Notes: generated by a model not told the origin, from the letters alone. A stretch of 64,000 nt of DNA from Oscillospiraceae bacterium (GCA_017540645.1 JAFYAQ010000001.1:1-64000); one strand, 5' to 3'. Counted from the first letter of the stretch, positions 17,224-25,799 are shown. Numbers and translations: made by a program.

Positions 17224-18297
17224 TTACCAGCGGTTTTCCACGTACTCGCAGAAGGCGGGCAGGTCCCGGACCTCCAACACCCGGCCGTCGTCCAGGGTGA
17301 CCGTGCCGTTCCAGAGCCCGTGCACCTGATGGCTGTGCATGCGCATGACCAGCACGTTCAGGTCGCTGTGGTGGTCGTAGCCGGGCGTCATGGTGAGATC
17401 GAAGCGCCCGTCCTCCGACACGAAGCGCCAGGGTTCCATCCAGCGGTCCGGCTTCGGGAAGGTCTCCACGTCCACGGCGCCGAACTTGTGGGCCTTGCCG
17501 TCGCAGAACAGGCAGGTCTCGGTGGCCTGGGACTCGTCCCCGATGCCCCAGGTGATCTCAAAGCCGAAAAGGTGCTTTTCCCCCTGGGCGTCCTGCGCCC
17601 AGCCGGAGCCGTTGCCCCAGTACCACACCAGGGAGTAGGGGGTGCAGACACGGCCCCAGTCCAGGGTGCAGAAGCAATCCTCTTTAGAGAAGCTCCAACT
17701 CTGACCCTTTGCCTGCACCGTGCCCTCACAGGGCATGCAGTTCTGCTTGGTGGTCATGAAATAGCGGTCCGGATGGCCCCGGAAGGGGAGCACGGTGGTG
17801 ATGTTCTCCAGCCCCGCGGGGATGTCGGCGCGCATCCGGCAGCGCACGTCCCCGTTTTCATAGCGGATGGTTTTCAGCTCTTCGCCGGTATCCACCTCAA
17901 ACAGGGCCTTCCCCACCCGGAAGCTCACCTTGTTCGGCACGTCGCCTCGGGCCGGCAGCACATAGCGATCCTTGCCGCCCAGAAAGGGGGCCATGTCCGA
18001 GACCAGGGTCTTGCCCTCCCGCAGGTCCACCAGCACCAGCGATGCGTAGCCGCCCAGGGAGATGTTGGCAAAGCTCACCTGCAGCATCATCCGGCCGTCG
18101 GAGATCTGATAAAAGTCCCACTCCTTGCGCCGCAGCACGTGCTTCACCGCGTCCCGGTCATAGCGGAAGACGTTCCTTCGTGCCCAGCCGGCGGCCAGGA
18201 GCGTCCCGTCCGGCCCCAGCAGCGGCGTCTCCTGGGTGTACTCCTTTTGCAGACTCGGTTTTTCCCATTCTTTCCAGCTTTTGTAGGTCCTGTCCAT
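17224..18297 (-). CDS. DUF2804 family protein
   Basis: The 357-residue protein starts at the ATG 18297, which is preceded by TGGAGGATGC. It matches DUF2804 along its length: an N-terminal PLLGPDGTLLAAGWARR, GGYASLVLVD in the middle, then CTLDWGRVCTPYSLVWYWGNGSG reduced here to its key residues DWGR and WYWG, and a C-terminal SHQVHGLWNG. DUF2804 proteins are beta-rich, lipocalin-like relatives of carotenoid 1,2-hydratase-type folds; the substrate is unknown. There is no signal peptide. It stands alone with its own terminator. Confidence 0.85.
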   Translation of the reverse strand: MDRTYKSWKEWEKPSLQKEYTQETPLLGPDGTLLAAGWARRNVFRYDRDAVKHVLRRKEWDFYQISDGRMMLQVSFANISLGGYASLVLVDLREGKTLVSDMAPFLGGKDRYVLPARGDVPNKVSFRVGKALFEVDTGEELKTIRYENGDVRCRMRADIPAGLENITTVLPFRGHPDRYFMTTKQNCMPCEGTVQAKGQSWSFSKEDCFCTLDWGRVCTPYSLVWYWGNGSGWAQDAQGEKHLFGFEITWGIGDESQATETCLFCDGKAHKFGAVDVETFPKPDRWMEPWRFVSEDGRFDLTMTPGYDHHSDLNVLVMRMHSHQVHGLWNGTVTLDDGRVLEVRDLPAFCEYVENRW

Positions 18298-18734
18298 GAT
18301 GCATCCTCCATTTCGGCAGCGAATTGCGGCTTGCTTTGTGATCACAGTATAACATACATCCGTCTCTATCGCTTGTTTCCGATCGATTTTTCCGGAAGAT
18401 TTTTCTTATGCGAAAGCCGGCTCCAAGCCTCCGAAGATCTCTTTGATCGCTTCATAGATCCACGCTGTAATAATTTAGCGGCTTTCCTGCAGGAGCTGTC
18501 GTTTCTCTTTCCCGTCGATGTGTACTATCCCCAATCCATACGCTTAGGCAAACCGACACAGAAGAGCGGCCACCTGTCGAAATAAAACGACAGATGGCCA
18601 CGTCCCTTTATAAAAAGGTGGAAAAAGAGTGTGCTTTATGTCATAATACCAATTGATATATAGCGTTGCCTACAACACAGCCTGTCATCCGAGTTGAAAG
18701 ATCGAAGGACTCGGATGTCCGGGCAGATTATAAT
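18298..18734. other. gap upstream of tracrRNA with degenerate repeats
   Basis: No gene is supported. Two short stretches (about 18369-18390 and 18510-18560) resemble sequence at 14464-14484 and 14120-14165, suggesting degenerate duplicated fragments. A hairpin CATCCGAG/CTCGGATG lies at 18686-18717. A cas9 promoter probably lies here, but I cannot identify it with confidence. Confidence 0.4.
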
Positions 18735-18848
18735 AAAAAAAGCCCCCGAAGGGGCTGTTTCTCACACACTGTGAGTTCGCCAAAGGCGATGATTTCGCTA
18801 AAAGCTTATTTGAACTTGTAGTGTAATTTCAAGTGGTAGCTTGAAACA
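18735..18848 (-). ncRNA. tracrRNA
   Basis: On the minus strand the sequence from about 18836 to 18810 is complementary to the CRISPR repeat: CTACCACTTGAAATTACACTAC, shown here by its core AAATTACACTAC, then AAGTTCAAAT. The bulged arrangement equals that of type II-A duplexes (GA in the repeat against AAG in the tracrRNA). A nexus-like hairpin CGCC-TTT-GGCG, a CACA/TGTG hairpin and the terminator AGCCCC-TTC-GGGGGCT with a T7 run follow. The promoter at 18855-18883 sets the 5' end near 18848. Confidence 0.92.
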
Positions 18849-18854
18849 ACTGTT

Positions 18855-18883
18855 ATTATAAAAGCACAGACCCTGTTTGTCAA
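18855..18883 (-). promoter_or_regulatory. tracrRNA promoter
   Basis: Read on the minus strand, TTGACA and TATAAT are both consensus and spaced by exactly 17 bases. The -35 box overlaps the start of the cas9 ribosome-binding site on the other strand, so the two transcription units are divergent and tightly packed. Confidence 0.85.
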
Positions 18884-18899
18884 GGAGGAGGAACAGAAA

Positions 18900-21800
18900 A
18901 TGAATACATCGCTAGCTTCTGCGGCACCCTACTATCTTGGCCTAGATGTCGGGACGAATTCCGTCGGATGGGCAGTGACGGATCGGGATTATCAACTGCT
19001 CAAATGCAAGGGAAACGCCATGTGGGGTGCACGTCTTTTCGATGCAGCGCAGGACGCCTCCGGCCGTCGTACAAACCGAACAAGCCGCCGCAGGCTGGCG
19101 CGCAGGAACCAACGGCTGCAATTGCTTGAGCTGCTATTTGCGCCGGAGATCGCCAAGGTGGACCCGCTGTTTTTCCGCCGCATGGAGGAAAGCGCTCTTT
19201 GGCTCGACGACAAGACAGATAAAACCTGCCGCTTTGCGTTGTTTAGTGACCCCGACTTCACCGATAAGGACTATCACCGCCGGTATCCCACGGTTTACCA
19301 TCTACGCTCGGAACTCGCTTCATCGAGCCAAGCGCATGATGTCCGCCTGGTTTATCTGGCGCTGCATCACATTGTCAAAAGCAGAGGGCATTTTCTGTAT
19401 AATACCGCTGGTCAGGAGAACCAGATCCGCCCGATTGAAAGTGTATTCCAGGATGTAAAGGAACTCCTGGACACGGAGTATGGGATGGACTTTGAGCCGA
19501 GGGATCTTGCCGGATTCCTCACCGCACTACAGCAGAACGGTCTGGGCGTAAATGCCAAACTGAAGCTGCTCCGGGAAATGTGGGGAAATGAAACCGACGC
19601 TGAATCGGCATTTGACCTGACAAGCATCCTTGGGCTTCTCGCGGGGAAAAGCGGTATCAAGCTTGCTGCACTGTATAAAGATGATGCCCTTGCAGACAAC
19701 GAGATCAGCAAAATATCCCTTAATTCGGATCTGGAAGAGCATTTTGATGCTCTCAGCGATCTGCTGGGCGACCGAATGGAGCTGTTGGCCCAGCTCAAGC
19801 AGCTATATGATGTGGCACGCCTTGGTCAGATGCTGCAGGGGCATTCTTCGCTCAGTGAAGCCAAGGTCGCGCTCTATGACAAAAACCGCGCCGATCTGCG
19901 TATCCTGAAACGCTACGTCCGTCAGTATGCCCCAAACAAGTATAAGGAGATATTCTCAGAAAGACACGCCGGTCTCAACAACTATGCCGCCTACAGCGGG
20001 TATCAGACAAAGAGCGGAGAACACAACTGCAAGCAGGAGGATTTCTGCAAATACCTGGCCAAGACGCTTCCGAATCCGGAAAGCCAGGACGCAGAAATAG
20101 ACCGTATTTTTCGGGAGATCAAGGACGGCGTGTTTCTGACGAAGTTGAAAGGCACGGACAACGGCGTGGTGCCGTATCAGCTTCATCGGCAGGAATTGCT
20201 TGCCATTTTGGAAAACGCTTCGTCTTACCTTCCGTTTTTGAACAACTGCGACGAGGATGGATATACCGTAAAGGAAAAGATCGTTCGGATTTTTGAATTT
20301 CGGATCCCGTATTATGTCGGACCGTTGAATCAAAAAGCCGGAGCTTACTGGGCGGTTCGCTTCCCTGGAAAAGAAAAGGAAAAGGTTTTCCCCTGGACCT
20401 TCGATTCGGTGATCGACCGGGAGGCTTCTTCGGTGAAGTTCATAGGCAATCTGATCGGTCGCTGCACCTATACCGGCGAGCCGGTCCTCCCGAAGGATTC
20501 TCTGCTCTATTCGGAGTATATGCTGCTCAATGAGCTCAATTCTTTGAATGTTAACGGAAATCCCATATCAACAGAGGCAAAAAAAGCGATTATCCGGGAT
20601 CTGTTTGAAGCATCGCGGAAAGCGGTCACCAAAAAACAGCTTCGCGGCTATCTGTTGAGCCAGGGGTACATACAGCCTTCCGATGAGCTCGGTGGGATCG
20701 ATGACCGGGTCAAGAGCAGTCTGCGCTCTTTCCACGATTTTCGCGTGATTCTGGAAAAAACCGGCGACAAGGAAATGGTGGAGGATATCATTCGGCATGT
20801 CGTGATATTCGGTTCGGATCCCGGTATGCTGAAAAAGTGGCTCCGCAGCCACACCCATGGCTTGGACGAGAGAGACATTTCGTTTATCTGCCGCCTGAAA
20901 TATACTGAATGGGGGCGGCTGTCCGGCTGCCTGCTGACAGAGCTTTACAGTGCAGATCCCCAAGAGGACACCGGGGAGGCCCACTCCATTATCGATCTGC
21001 TGAGAAACACGAATCGCAACCTGATGCAGCTGCTTTCCGGTGAGTTTTCCTTCGCTTCGCAGGCGGAGGAACATCGCCGTGCGCTCTTCGGCGTCAACCA
21101 GTCTTTGGACGACAGGCTGGACAGCCTGTATGTTGCCCCGGCTGTACGGCGCAGCGTACGGCAGACGCTGAAGATCGTCGATGAGATTGTCGGCATTCGT
21201 AAAGGCGTACCGGAGAAAATCTTTATTGAGATGGCGCGTGACAGCGCGAAAGAGATGAAGGGCAAGCGCACCGAATCCCGGAAGGCCAAGCTGCTGGCTC
21301 TGTATGCCAACTGCCGCGACCAGGCGGCGGAGCTTCTCCCCCGGTTGGAACAGGAGGACGAAAACCGGCTGCGCAGCGACAAGCTGTATCTCTACTATAC
21401 GCAGTTCGGTAAATGCATGTATTCCGGGGAACCCATCGATCTGGATGCTCTGATGGATGGGCGGCTGTTTGATATCGACCACATTTTCCCGCAGTCGCGC
21501 GTGAAGGATAACAGTCTGGAAAACCGTGTGGTGGTGAAGAACACTCTCAACCGAGAGAAAACCAACATTTATCCCATTAACGCAGAAATACGCTCCCGTA
21601 TGAAGCCCTTCTGGGATATGCTGAGGGCAAACGACATGATCGGTCAGAAAAAGTATGACCGGCTTGTCCGCGGCACGGGACTGAGCGAGCAGGAGCTCTC
21701 CGCCTTTGTAGCCAGACAGCTGGTGGAAACGCAGCAATCGACCAAGGCGCTGACCGTCCTCCTGCGGGAGCGTTATGGGCAGTCCACGCGCATCATTTTT

Positions 21801-22904
21801 TCCAAGGCAGGGAATGTGAGCGACTTCCGGCACGATTTCAAAATGATCAAATGCCGGGAGGTCAACGACCTGCATCATGCCAAGGATGCGTACCTGAATA
21901 TCGTAGTGGGGAACGTATACAACACCCGCTTTACCGACCGTTTCTTTGCCAATATACAAAATGAGCAATACAGCTTGAATCGGGTATTTGACTATCCGGT
22001 AAAAGGCGCCTGGATTCCCGGAGAAGCCATTCAAACGGTTCGGAAAGTCATGGCCAAAAATAACCCGATCATTACCCGCATGCCCCGCGAGGCGAAGGGA
22101 CAGCTGTTTGATTTGCAGCCGGTCACCAAAGCAGAGGCAAAGATTCCAAGAAAGCTCAGGTTGCCTGTTGAACGATACGGAGGCTATACAGGTCGATATG
22201 CGTCGTTCTTTATTGTTGTAGATCATCTGCAGCGGAAAAAGCGCATCAGGACAATCGAACCGGTATATTTGTATGCAAAAAGTCTGTTTGATCATGATCC
22301 TCAAGAATACTGCCGAAGAGAATTGGGGTTAGTCGATCCCAGACTGGTTGTTCCCAAAATCAGAATCGATTCCTTGCTCGAACTTGACGGGCAAAGACTT
22401 TTCCTTACCGGAGGAAGTGACAGTCAGGGCGATGGACGGGATATCTATGATCTGTCATCACAGCTGATTATTGATTATGACGGACAGATCCTGATCAAAG
22501 CCATTTTTAAATTCTTAGACCGTGCCGAAAGGGAAAAAGAGGACATGGTCCCTACAGCCTGGGATGGGCTTAGTGAAAAACGCATAATCAAGTTATACGA
22601 TTGGTTCATTCAAAAACTGGAAGCGCCAGTGTATCGCGATTTCTTTTCGCAAGAAAAAGAGATCTTGGACAAACACCGTGAAACATTTATAGGACTTTCC
22701 TCTATCGCAAAGTGTCGGATCCTTAAACAAATTGTTCTTATGCTCCAGTGCAACGCCGTTATTCCGAACTATACGGAGCTTTGCGGGAAAAAAGTTGGTA
22801 AACGTATCAGGAAGAATTGCAAACTGTCCGGTCTTTCGACCGCCTATCTTATCCACCAATCACCCACCGGCCTGTATGAGGTAAAGGAAGACCTGTTGAA
22901 ATGA
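18900..22904 (+). CDS. cas9: CRISPR-associated endonuclease Cas9 (type II-A-like)
   Basis: The 1334-residue protein keeps all catalytic residues: RuvC-I D16 in LGLDVGTNSVGWAV, an arginine-rich bridge helix with RRTNRTSRRRLARRNQR, RuvC-II E777 in IFIEMARD, HNH H861 in FDIDHIFPQS, and RuvC-III H992/D996 in HHAKDAYLN. The length and the repeat/tracrRNA form fit subtype II-A. It cleaves DNA matching a crRNA paired with the tracrRNA encoded just upstream on the other strand. AAGGAGGAGGA precedes the ATG. Its TGA overlaps the ATG of a cas1 remnant, showing the former cas9-cas1-cas2-csn2 operon. The gene appears intact although the adaptation genes are gone. Confidence 0.97.
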   Translation: MNTSLASAAPYYLGLDVGTNSVGWAVTDRDYQLLKCKGNAMWGARLFDAAQDASGRRTNRTSRRRLARRNQRLQLLELLFAPEIAKVDPLFFRRMEESALWLDDKTDKTCRFALFSDPDFTDKDYHRRYPTVYHLRSELASSSQAHDVRLVYLALHHIVKSRGHFLYNTAGQENQIRPIESVFQDVKELLDTEYGMDFEPRDLAGFLTALQQNGLGVNAKLKLLREMWGNETDAESAFDLTSILGLLAGKSGIKLAALYKDDALADNEISKISLNSDLEEHFDALSDLLGDRMELLAQLKQLYDVARLGQMLQGHSSLSEAKVALYDKNRADLRILKRYVRQYAPNKYKEIFSERHAGLNNYAAYSGYQTKSGEHNCKQEDFCKYLAKTLPNPESQDAEIDRIFREIKDGVFLTKLKGTDNGVVPYQLHRQELLAILENASSYLPFLNNCDEDGYTVKEKIVRIFEFRIPYYVGPLNQKAGAYWAVRFPGKEKEKVFPWTFDSVIDREASSVKFIGNLIGRCTYTGEPVLPKDSLLYSEYMLLNELNSLNVNGNPISTEAKKAIIRDLFEASRKAVTKKQLRGYLLSQGYIQPSDELGGIDDRVKSSLRSFHDFRVILEKTGDKEMVEDIIRHVVIFGSDPGMLKKWLRSHTHGLDERDISFICRLKYTEWGRLSGCLLTELYSADPQEDTGEAHSIIDLLRNTNRNLMQLLSGEFSFASQAEEHRRALFGVNQSLDDRLDSLYVAPAVRRSVRQTLKIVDEIVGIRKGVPEKIFIEMARDSAKEMKGKRTESRKAKLLALYANCRDQAAELLPRLEQEDENRLRSDKLYLYYTQFGKCMYSGEPIDLDALMDGRLFDIDHIFPQSRVKDNSLENRVVVKNTLNREKTNIYPINAEIRSRMKPFWDMLRANDMIGQKKYDRLVRGTGLSEQELSAFVARQLVETQQSTKALTVLLRERYGQSTRIIFSKAGNVSDFRHDFKMIKCREVNDLHHAKDAYLNIVVGNVYNTRFTDRFFANIQNEQYSLNRVFDYPVKGAWIPGEAIQTVRKVMAKNNPIITRMPREAKGQLFDLQPVTKAEAKIPRKLRLPVERYGGYTGRYASFFIVVDHLQRKKRIRTIEPVYLYAKSLFDHDPQEYCRRELGLVDPRLVVPKIRIDSLLELDGQRLFLTGGSDSQGDGRDIYDLSSQLIIDYDGQILIKAIFKFLDRAEREKEDMVPTAWDGLSEKRIIKLYDWFIQKLEAPVYRDFFSQEKEILDKHRETFIGLSSIAKCRILKQIVLMLQCNAVIPNYTELCGKKVGKRIRKNCKLSGLSTAYLIHQSPTGLYEVKEDLLK

Positions 22905-23008
22905 GTTGGCGGATCGTGTCCGTGGCCAGTCTCAGCAAATTGGATTACAAAATGGGATACTGCAAAGGAGATTCTTTGGAAAACAGTTGTTTATTTTCTG
23001 CGGGCTAA
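22901..23008 (+). pseudogene. cas1: cas1 remnant (5' end only)
   Basis: The ATG overlaps the cas9 stop (ATGA). The frame reads MSWRIVSVASLSKLDYKMGY, the conserved N-terminus of type II-A Cas1. It then runs out of Cas1 similarity after about 21 codons and stops at 23006. The rest of cas1, all of cas2 and the front of csn2 are absent, so no integrase can be made. Confidence 0.85.
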
Positions 23009-23163
23009 AAGCCTATATGAGTGATGAAGAACTCCGGCTGTTTTACCGATCTGTCTTCTATGAAAAGCTGTCTGTTCTCCTGATAGAGTCCTTGCAGCGG
23101 GAGACCACCCGGCCTGAAGAACAGCTGACCATTGTTGATAACGATCTTTGCGTGCTGGCATAA
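22965..23163 (+). pseudogene. csn2: csn2 remnant (3' end only)
   Basis: In a frame different from the cas1 remnant, the sequence encodes GKQLFIFCGLKAYMSDEEL, then YRSVFYEKLSVLLIE and, before the stop, LTIVDNDLCVLA. This is the C-terminal third of type II-A Csn2. The junction with cas1 falls at about 22962-22975. It is a scar left by an internal deletion of roughly two and a half genes. Confidence 0.8.
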
Positions 23164-23345
23164 CTCCGGCCCGTTCTGCCCGCAAGGAGCGCATGACAAA
23201 AGAATCTGAATATGATATCATAGCTTTGCCGCTTGAAGACACACGTTTGGTAGTGACGAAAAGCTCTCTCCCGAAAAGACGATTCGCCCCCTGTTTTTAC
23301 TCAACCGGGAAAAAAGACAGGCTCAAAAAGGGGTTGGAGTTTGAG
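23164..23345 (+). promoter_or_regulatory. CRISPR leader
   Basis: The 182 bases between the csn2 stop and the first repeat have no supported gene. They end in GTTTGAG directly before the first repeat, one base different from the ATTTGAG leader-anchoring sequence known from Streptococcus thermophilus type II-A arrays. A promoter for the array should lie here but is not obvious. Confidence 0.6.
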
Positions 23346-23910
23346 GTTTGAGAGTAGTGTAATTTCAAGTGGTAGTAAAACTTTTTATGCGCCCTGTCCC
23401 ACGCCTTTTTCGTTTGAGAGTAGTGTAATTTCAAGTGGTAGTAAAACCGACCTGCCATGGGTGCCCGCCAATATGCCGTTTGAGAGTAGTGTAATTTCAA
23501 GTGGTAGTAAAACCCCGCTGAAGCCGGCAAGCTGTTCGCTTATGTTTGAGAGTAGTGTAATTTCAAGTGGTAGTAAAACACAACCACCTGACAGGCGTGG
23601 CTCTTACAGGTTTGAGAGTAGTGTAATTTCAAGCGGTAGTAAAACTCCCGACAGGCGGCGGCGCTACTCAGCATAGTTTGAGAGTAGTGTAATTTCAAGT
23701 GGTAGTAAAACAGCTGTCAGCGATGAAGATGTTGTTCTTGTGTTTGAGAGTAGTGTAATTTCAAGTGGTAGTAAAACCGCGCCGCAGTACTTACACTTCG
23801 TCTCCCTCGTTTGAGAGTAGTGTAATTTCAAGTGGTAGTAAAACAGAGAAACGAACTTCCCGTTTTTCTCCATGGTTTGAGAGTAGTGTAATTTCAAGCG
23901 GTAGTAAAAC
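23346..23910 (+). CRISPR. type II-A-like CRISPR array, 9 repeats and 8 spacers
   Basis: The 36-base repeat begins GTTTGAGAGTAGTGTAATTT and ends GTGGTAGTAAAAC. Repeats start at 23346, 23412, 23478, 23544, 23610, 23676, 23742, 23809 and 23875. Spacers are 30 bases, except the seventh (23778-23808), which is 31. Repeats 5 and 9 carry the same T-to-C change (AAGCGG for AAGTGG). The polarity follows from the tracrRNA: the repeat's 5' half pairs with the anti-repeat, so the array reads on the plus strand from the leader next to csn2. With cas1 and cas2 lost it should no longer grow. Confidence 0.97.
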
Positions 23911-23980
23911 GCATAAGAAAACCCTCCTGTATTTCTATCTGTTGTCTTCGATAGTATTTACAGGAGGGTTTTTCTCATGC
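23911..23980. repeat. AbrB-leader-type hairpin, copy 3, abutting the array
   Basis: GCATAAGAAAACCCTCCTGTA (23911-23931) pairs with the stretch 23959-23980, giving a stem of about 21 bp with one bulge, and CTATC/GATAG inside. It is nearly identical to the AbrB leader at 14320-14372 but no AbrB coding sequence follows; on the minus strand the ATG at 23914 runs straight into the last CRISPR repeat. It may serve as the array's terminator (GGAGGG then T5). Confidence 0.75.
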
Positions 23981-24061
23981 GTGGCTTTCACATGCCGTTC
24001 TTTTGCTTTTTTAGCCCGATCCTCTGGGTTCCTGCCGTACTCAATAAAGCCCATGTTATCA

Positions 24062-24577
24062 TCATGGGCAGCGACTTTTGCGAGGCCAGTCTGCGTCATC
24101 CCCGTTCTTCTGCTTTTGTTCACAGGCCGTTTTGAAAAACCGCGGTCCCTCTTCTCCCATGACGCCGGACGGGAGGAAGCCGCATTTTTCAAGGACCCTC
24201 TGGGAGGCCCGGTTGTCCGGCTCCGTCTCCGCCTCCACCCGGGACACGGAAGGCTGCCCCAGCGCCCAGTTCACCGCCGCATCCGCCGCCTCGGCGGCGT
24301 AGCCCTGTCCCCGGTATTCCTCCCGGATGCCGTAGCCGATCTCCGCCATGCCGTCTGCGCCGAGGCCTTTAAAGCACAGGTCTCCGACGGGCGTTCCATC
24401 CGGCAGCTCGATCATCCACATGGCATACCATTGCCATTGATCGGGATACCGCAGACAGCCCTCCAGCATTTCCGTATACGCCTTTTTGAGATCTGCATCC
24501 GTTTCCGCGTCGATGTATGCCTCCATCTGCTCCCGCCCGGCGGGATAGATTCTCAGCCGTTTTGTCTGGATCATCAT
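24062..24577 (-). CDS. GNAT-family N-acetyltransferase
   Basis: The 171-residue protein has the GNAT pattern: TKRLRIYPAG at the first strand, a long helix, AEIGYGIREEYRGQGYAAEA carrying the acetyl-CoA pyrophosphate loop (RGQGYA), and DNRASQRVLEKCGF near the C-terminus. This is the RimJ/RimL type that acetylates protein termini or small amines; the substrate is unknown. The last ~25 residues (KQKNGDDADWPRKSRCP) look non-native, so the 3' end may have been rewritten by the adjacent CRISPR/repeat insertion. Confidence 0.85.
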   Translation of the reverse strand: MMIQTKRLRIYPAGREQMEAYIDAETDADLKKAYTEMLEGCLRYPDQWQWYAMWMIELPDGTPVGDLCFKGLGADGMAEIGYGIREEYRGQGYAAEAADAAVNWALGQPSVSRVEAETEPDNRASQRVLEKCGFLPSGVMGEEGPRFFKTACEQKQKNGDDADWPRKSRCP

Positions 24578-24621
24578 GTTTTTTTACGCCTTCCCATAAA
24601 ATGAGTGGTGTTTCTCAGGCT

Positions 24622-25068
24622 TTACCTTTTCCGATATGCGACAAGCTCCGGCTCCGAACCGTTTACGCTGTAGCTGCAGAGCAGGATAAAGCCGGTATCC
24701 GCCACGACTCCGTAGCAGATGCCCAGGTCCGCGAATTCGATCTGCGCGCCGAGATAGATGTTTTTGTCGTTCAGGAGCTTTACCTTTTCCCCGCTGGGCA
24801 TGGGGTATTCCAGATTGACATACTGTCCCGCCAGCTCAAAAAGGCCGTCGATCGCGCCGAGCCCCCGGTCTGCCAGCAGGGTGTTGATCTCGTCCAGCAG
24901 CGTCCGCTTGAACTGCCGATAAGCCTCCATGCCTCCGAATTTGATGTATTCCGCCGCGACGCAGCGCCCGCCGAAGGGCGAGCCGCCGGTTTCCATGCAG
25001 CCCCTGCAGTCCGCTTTTGACGGACAGCTCTCGCAGTCTGCCCCGCAATAGTTTCTCATTCTTTCCAT
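24622..25068 (-). CDS. DUF3795-like cysteine-rich protein
   Basis: The 148-residue protein opens RNYCGADCESCPSKADCRGC, the cysteine cluster of DUF3795 proteins, which probably bind a metal. The rest is alpha/beta with no recognisable catalytic motif. The gene lies in the minus-strand group GNAT-DUF3795-nitroreductase. Its function is unknown. Confidence 0.65.
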   Translation of the reverse strand: MERMRNYCGADCESCPSKADCRGCMETGGSPFGGRCVAAEYIKFGGMEAYRQFKRTLLDEINTLLADRGLGAIDGLFELAGQYVNLEYPMPSGEKVKLLNDKNIYLGAQIEFADLGICYGVVADTGFILLCSYSVNGSEPELVAYRKR

Positions 25069-25136
25069 CCTTGTCCTCCTTGTTTAAATCGTCGTACGGT
25101 TTTCCGCCGGGAGCCGCCCTTTGAACGGCAGGCTGT

Positions 25137-25799
25137 TCACTCCCAAACGAAGTTTTCTTTCCCCGCGCCCAGTTCAAAATGGCATTTGACGATGCCGAGG
25201 TCGATCTTCAGACAGGAGCCGATCCGGCCCGCCCGGGCGCTCACCCGGTTCCCGGAGCGGATGAAGGTGAATTTCTGCTGGTTGACGGCGGTGGGAGCCA
25301 GCAGTGCCGCCTCCACCCCCCGCTTGAACCACTCAGGGGAATCGGGCGTGATATTGCTCACGGCCTCCGGGGCTTTGCTCTTTCTGGCGCTGCCCTGGGT
25401 CTTGCCGTAGCCCAGGGCGATGAGGATGACCTCCGTTTCCCCCTCCCGGACCTCCGCCCTGCTCTTTCCGTGGGTCATTGCGGCCCAGCAGGTATTCAGC
25501 CCCAGCTCCTGGGCCTTCAAAACGAGCCGCTCTCCGGCGTCGCCGCAGCGCTCCTCCAGGTCCGGAGCCTTCTTCCCCACCAGGGCGACGTAGTTTCGGC
25601 AGTTCACAAAGCGTCCGTACCGGGCCAGGAGGTTGTTGAAGCACTCCGGCTCATCGTAGAGGATCTGGATATGCAGCCCGGCCGTCTGATTCAGCTCCTC
25701 CGCATACTCGTCCAACCGGGCGCGGATCTCCCCGGAGATGGTCTTTTCGGTGTACTGCCGGACGCTGTGCCGGGCACGGATCAGCTCCATCGTTTCCAT
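25137..25799 (-). CDS. nitroreductase family protein
   Basis: The protein starts METMELIRARHSVRQYT, the FMN-binding signature RHSVRxY of nitroreductases, and continues with GLNTCWAAM and an ILIALGYGK strand. It is a putative NAD(P)H-dependent flavin oxidoreductase. The ATG at 25799 has GAGGAGA upstream, while the longer frame to 25868 lacks a site. It is the first gene of a minus-strand group with DUF3795 and the GNAT gene. Confidence 0.85.
   Translation of the reverse strand: METMELIRARHSVRQYTEKTISGEIRARLDEYAEELNQTAGLHIQILYDEPECFNNLLARYGRFVNCRNYVALVGKKAPDLEERCGDAGERLVLKAQELGLNTCWAAMTHGKSRAEVREGETEVILIALGYGKTQGSARKSKAPEAVSNITPDSPEWFKRGVEAALLAPTAVNQQKFTFIRSGNRVSARAGRIGSCLKIDLGIVKCHFELGAGKENFVWE

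Noticed and set aside
23148..23351. Small open frame between csn2 remnant and the array
   Set aside because: It overlaps the end of the csn2 remnant, lacks a ribosome-binding site and runs into the first repeat; the stretch is the leader.
23341..23676. Open frame encoding repeated FESSVISSGSKT
   Set aside because: It is the translation of the CRISPR repeats, not a gene.
23935..24099. 54-residue frame overlapping the GNAT gene end on the minus strand
   Set aside because: The sequence (GFIEYGRNPEDRAKKAKERHV) looks protein-like and could be a remnant, but the start signal is weak and it ends inside the palindromic hairpin, so I do not list it as a gene.
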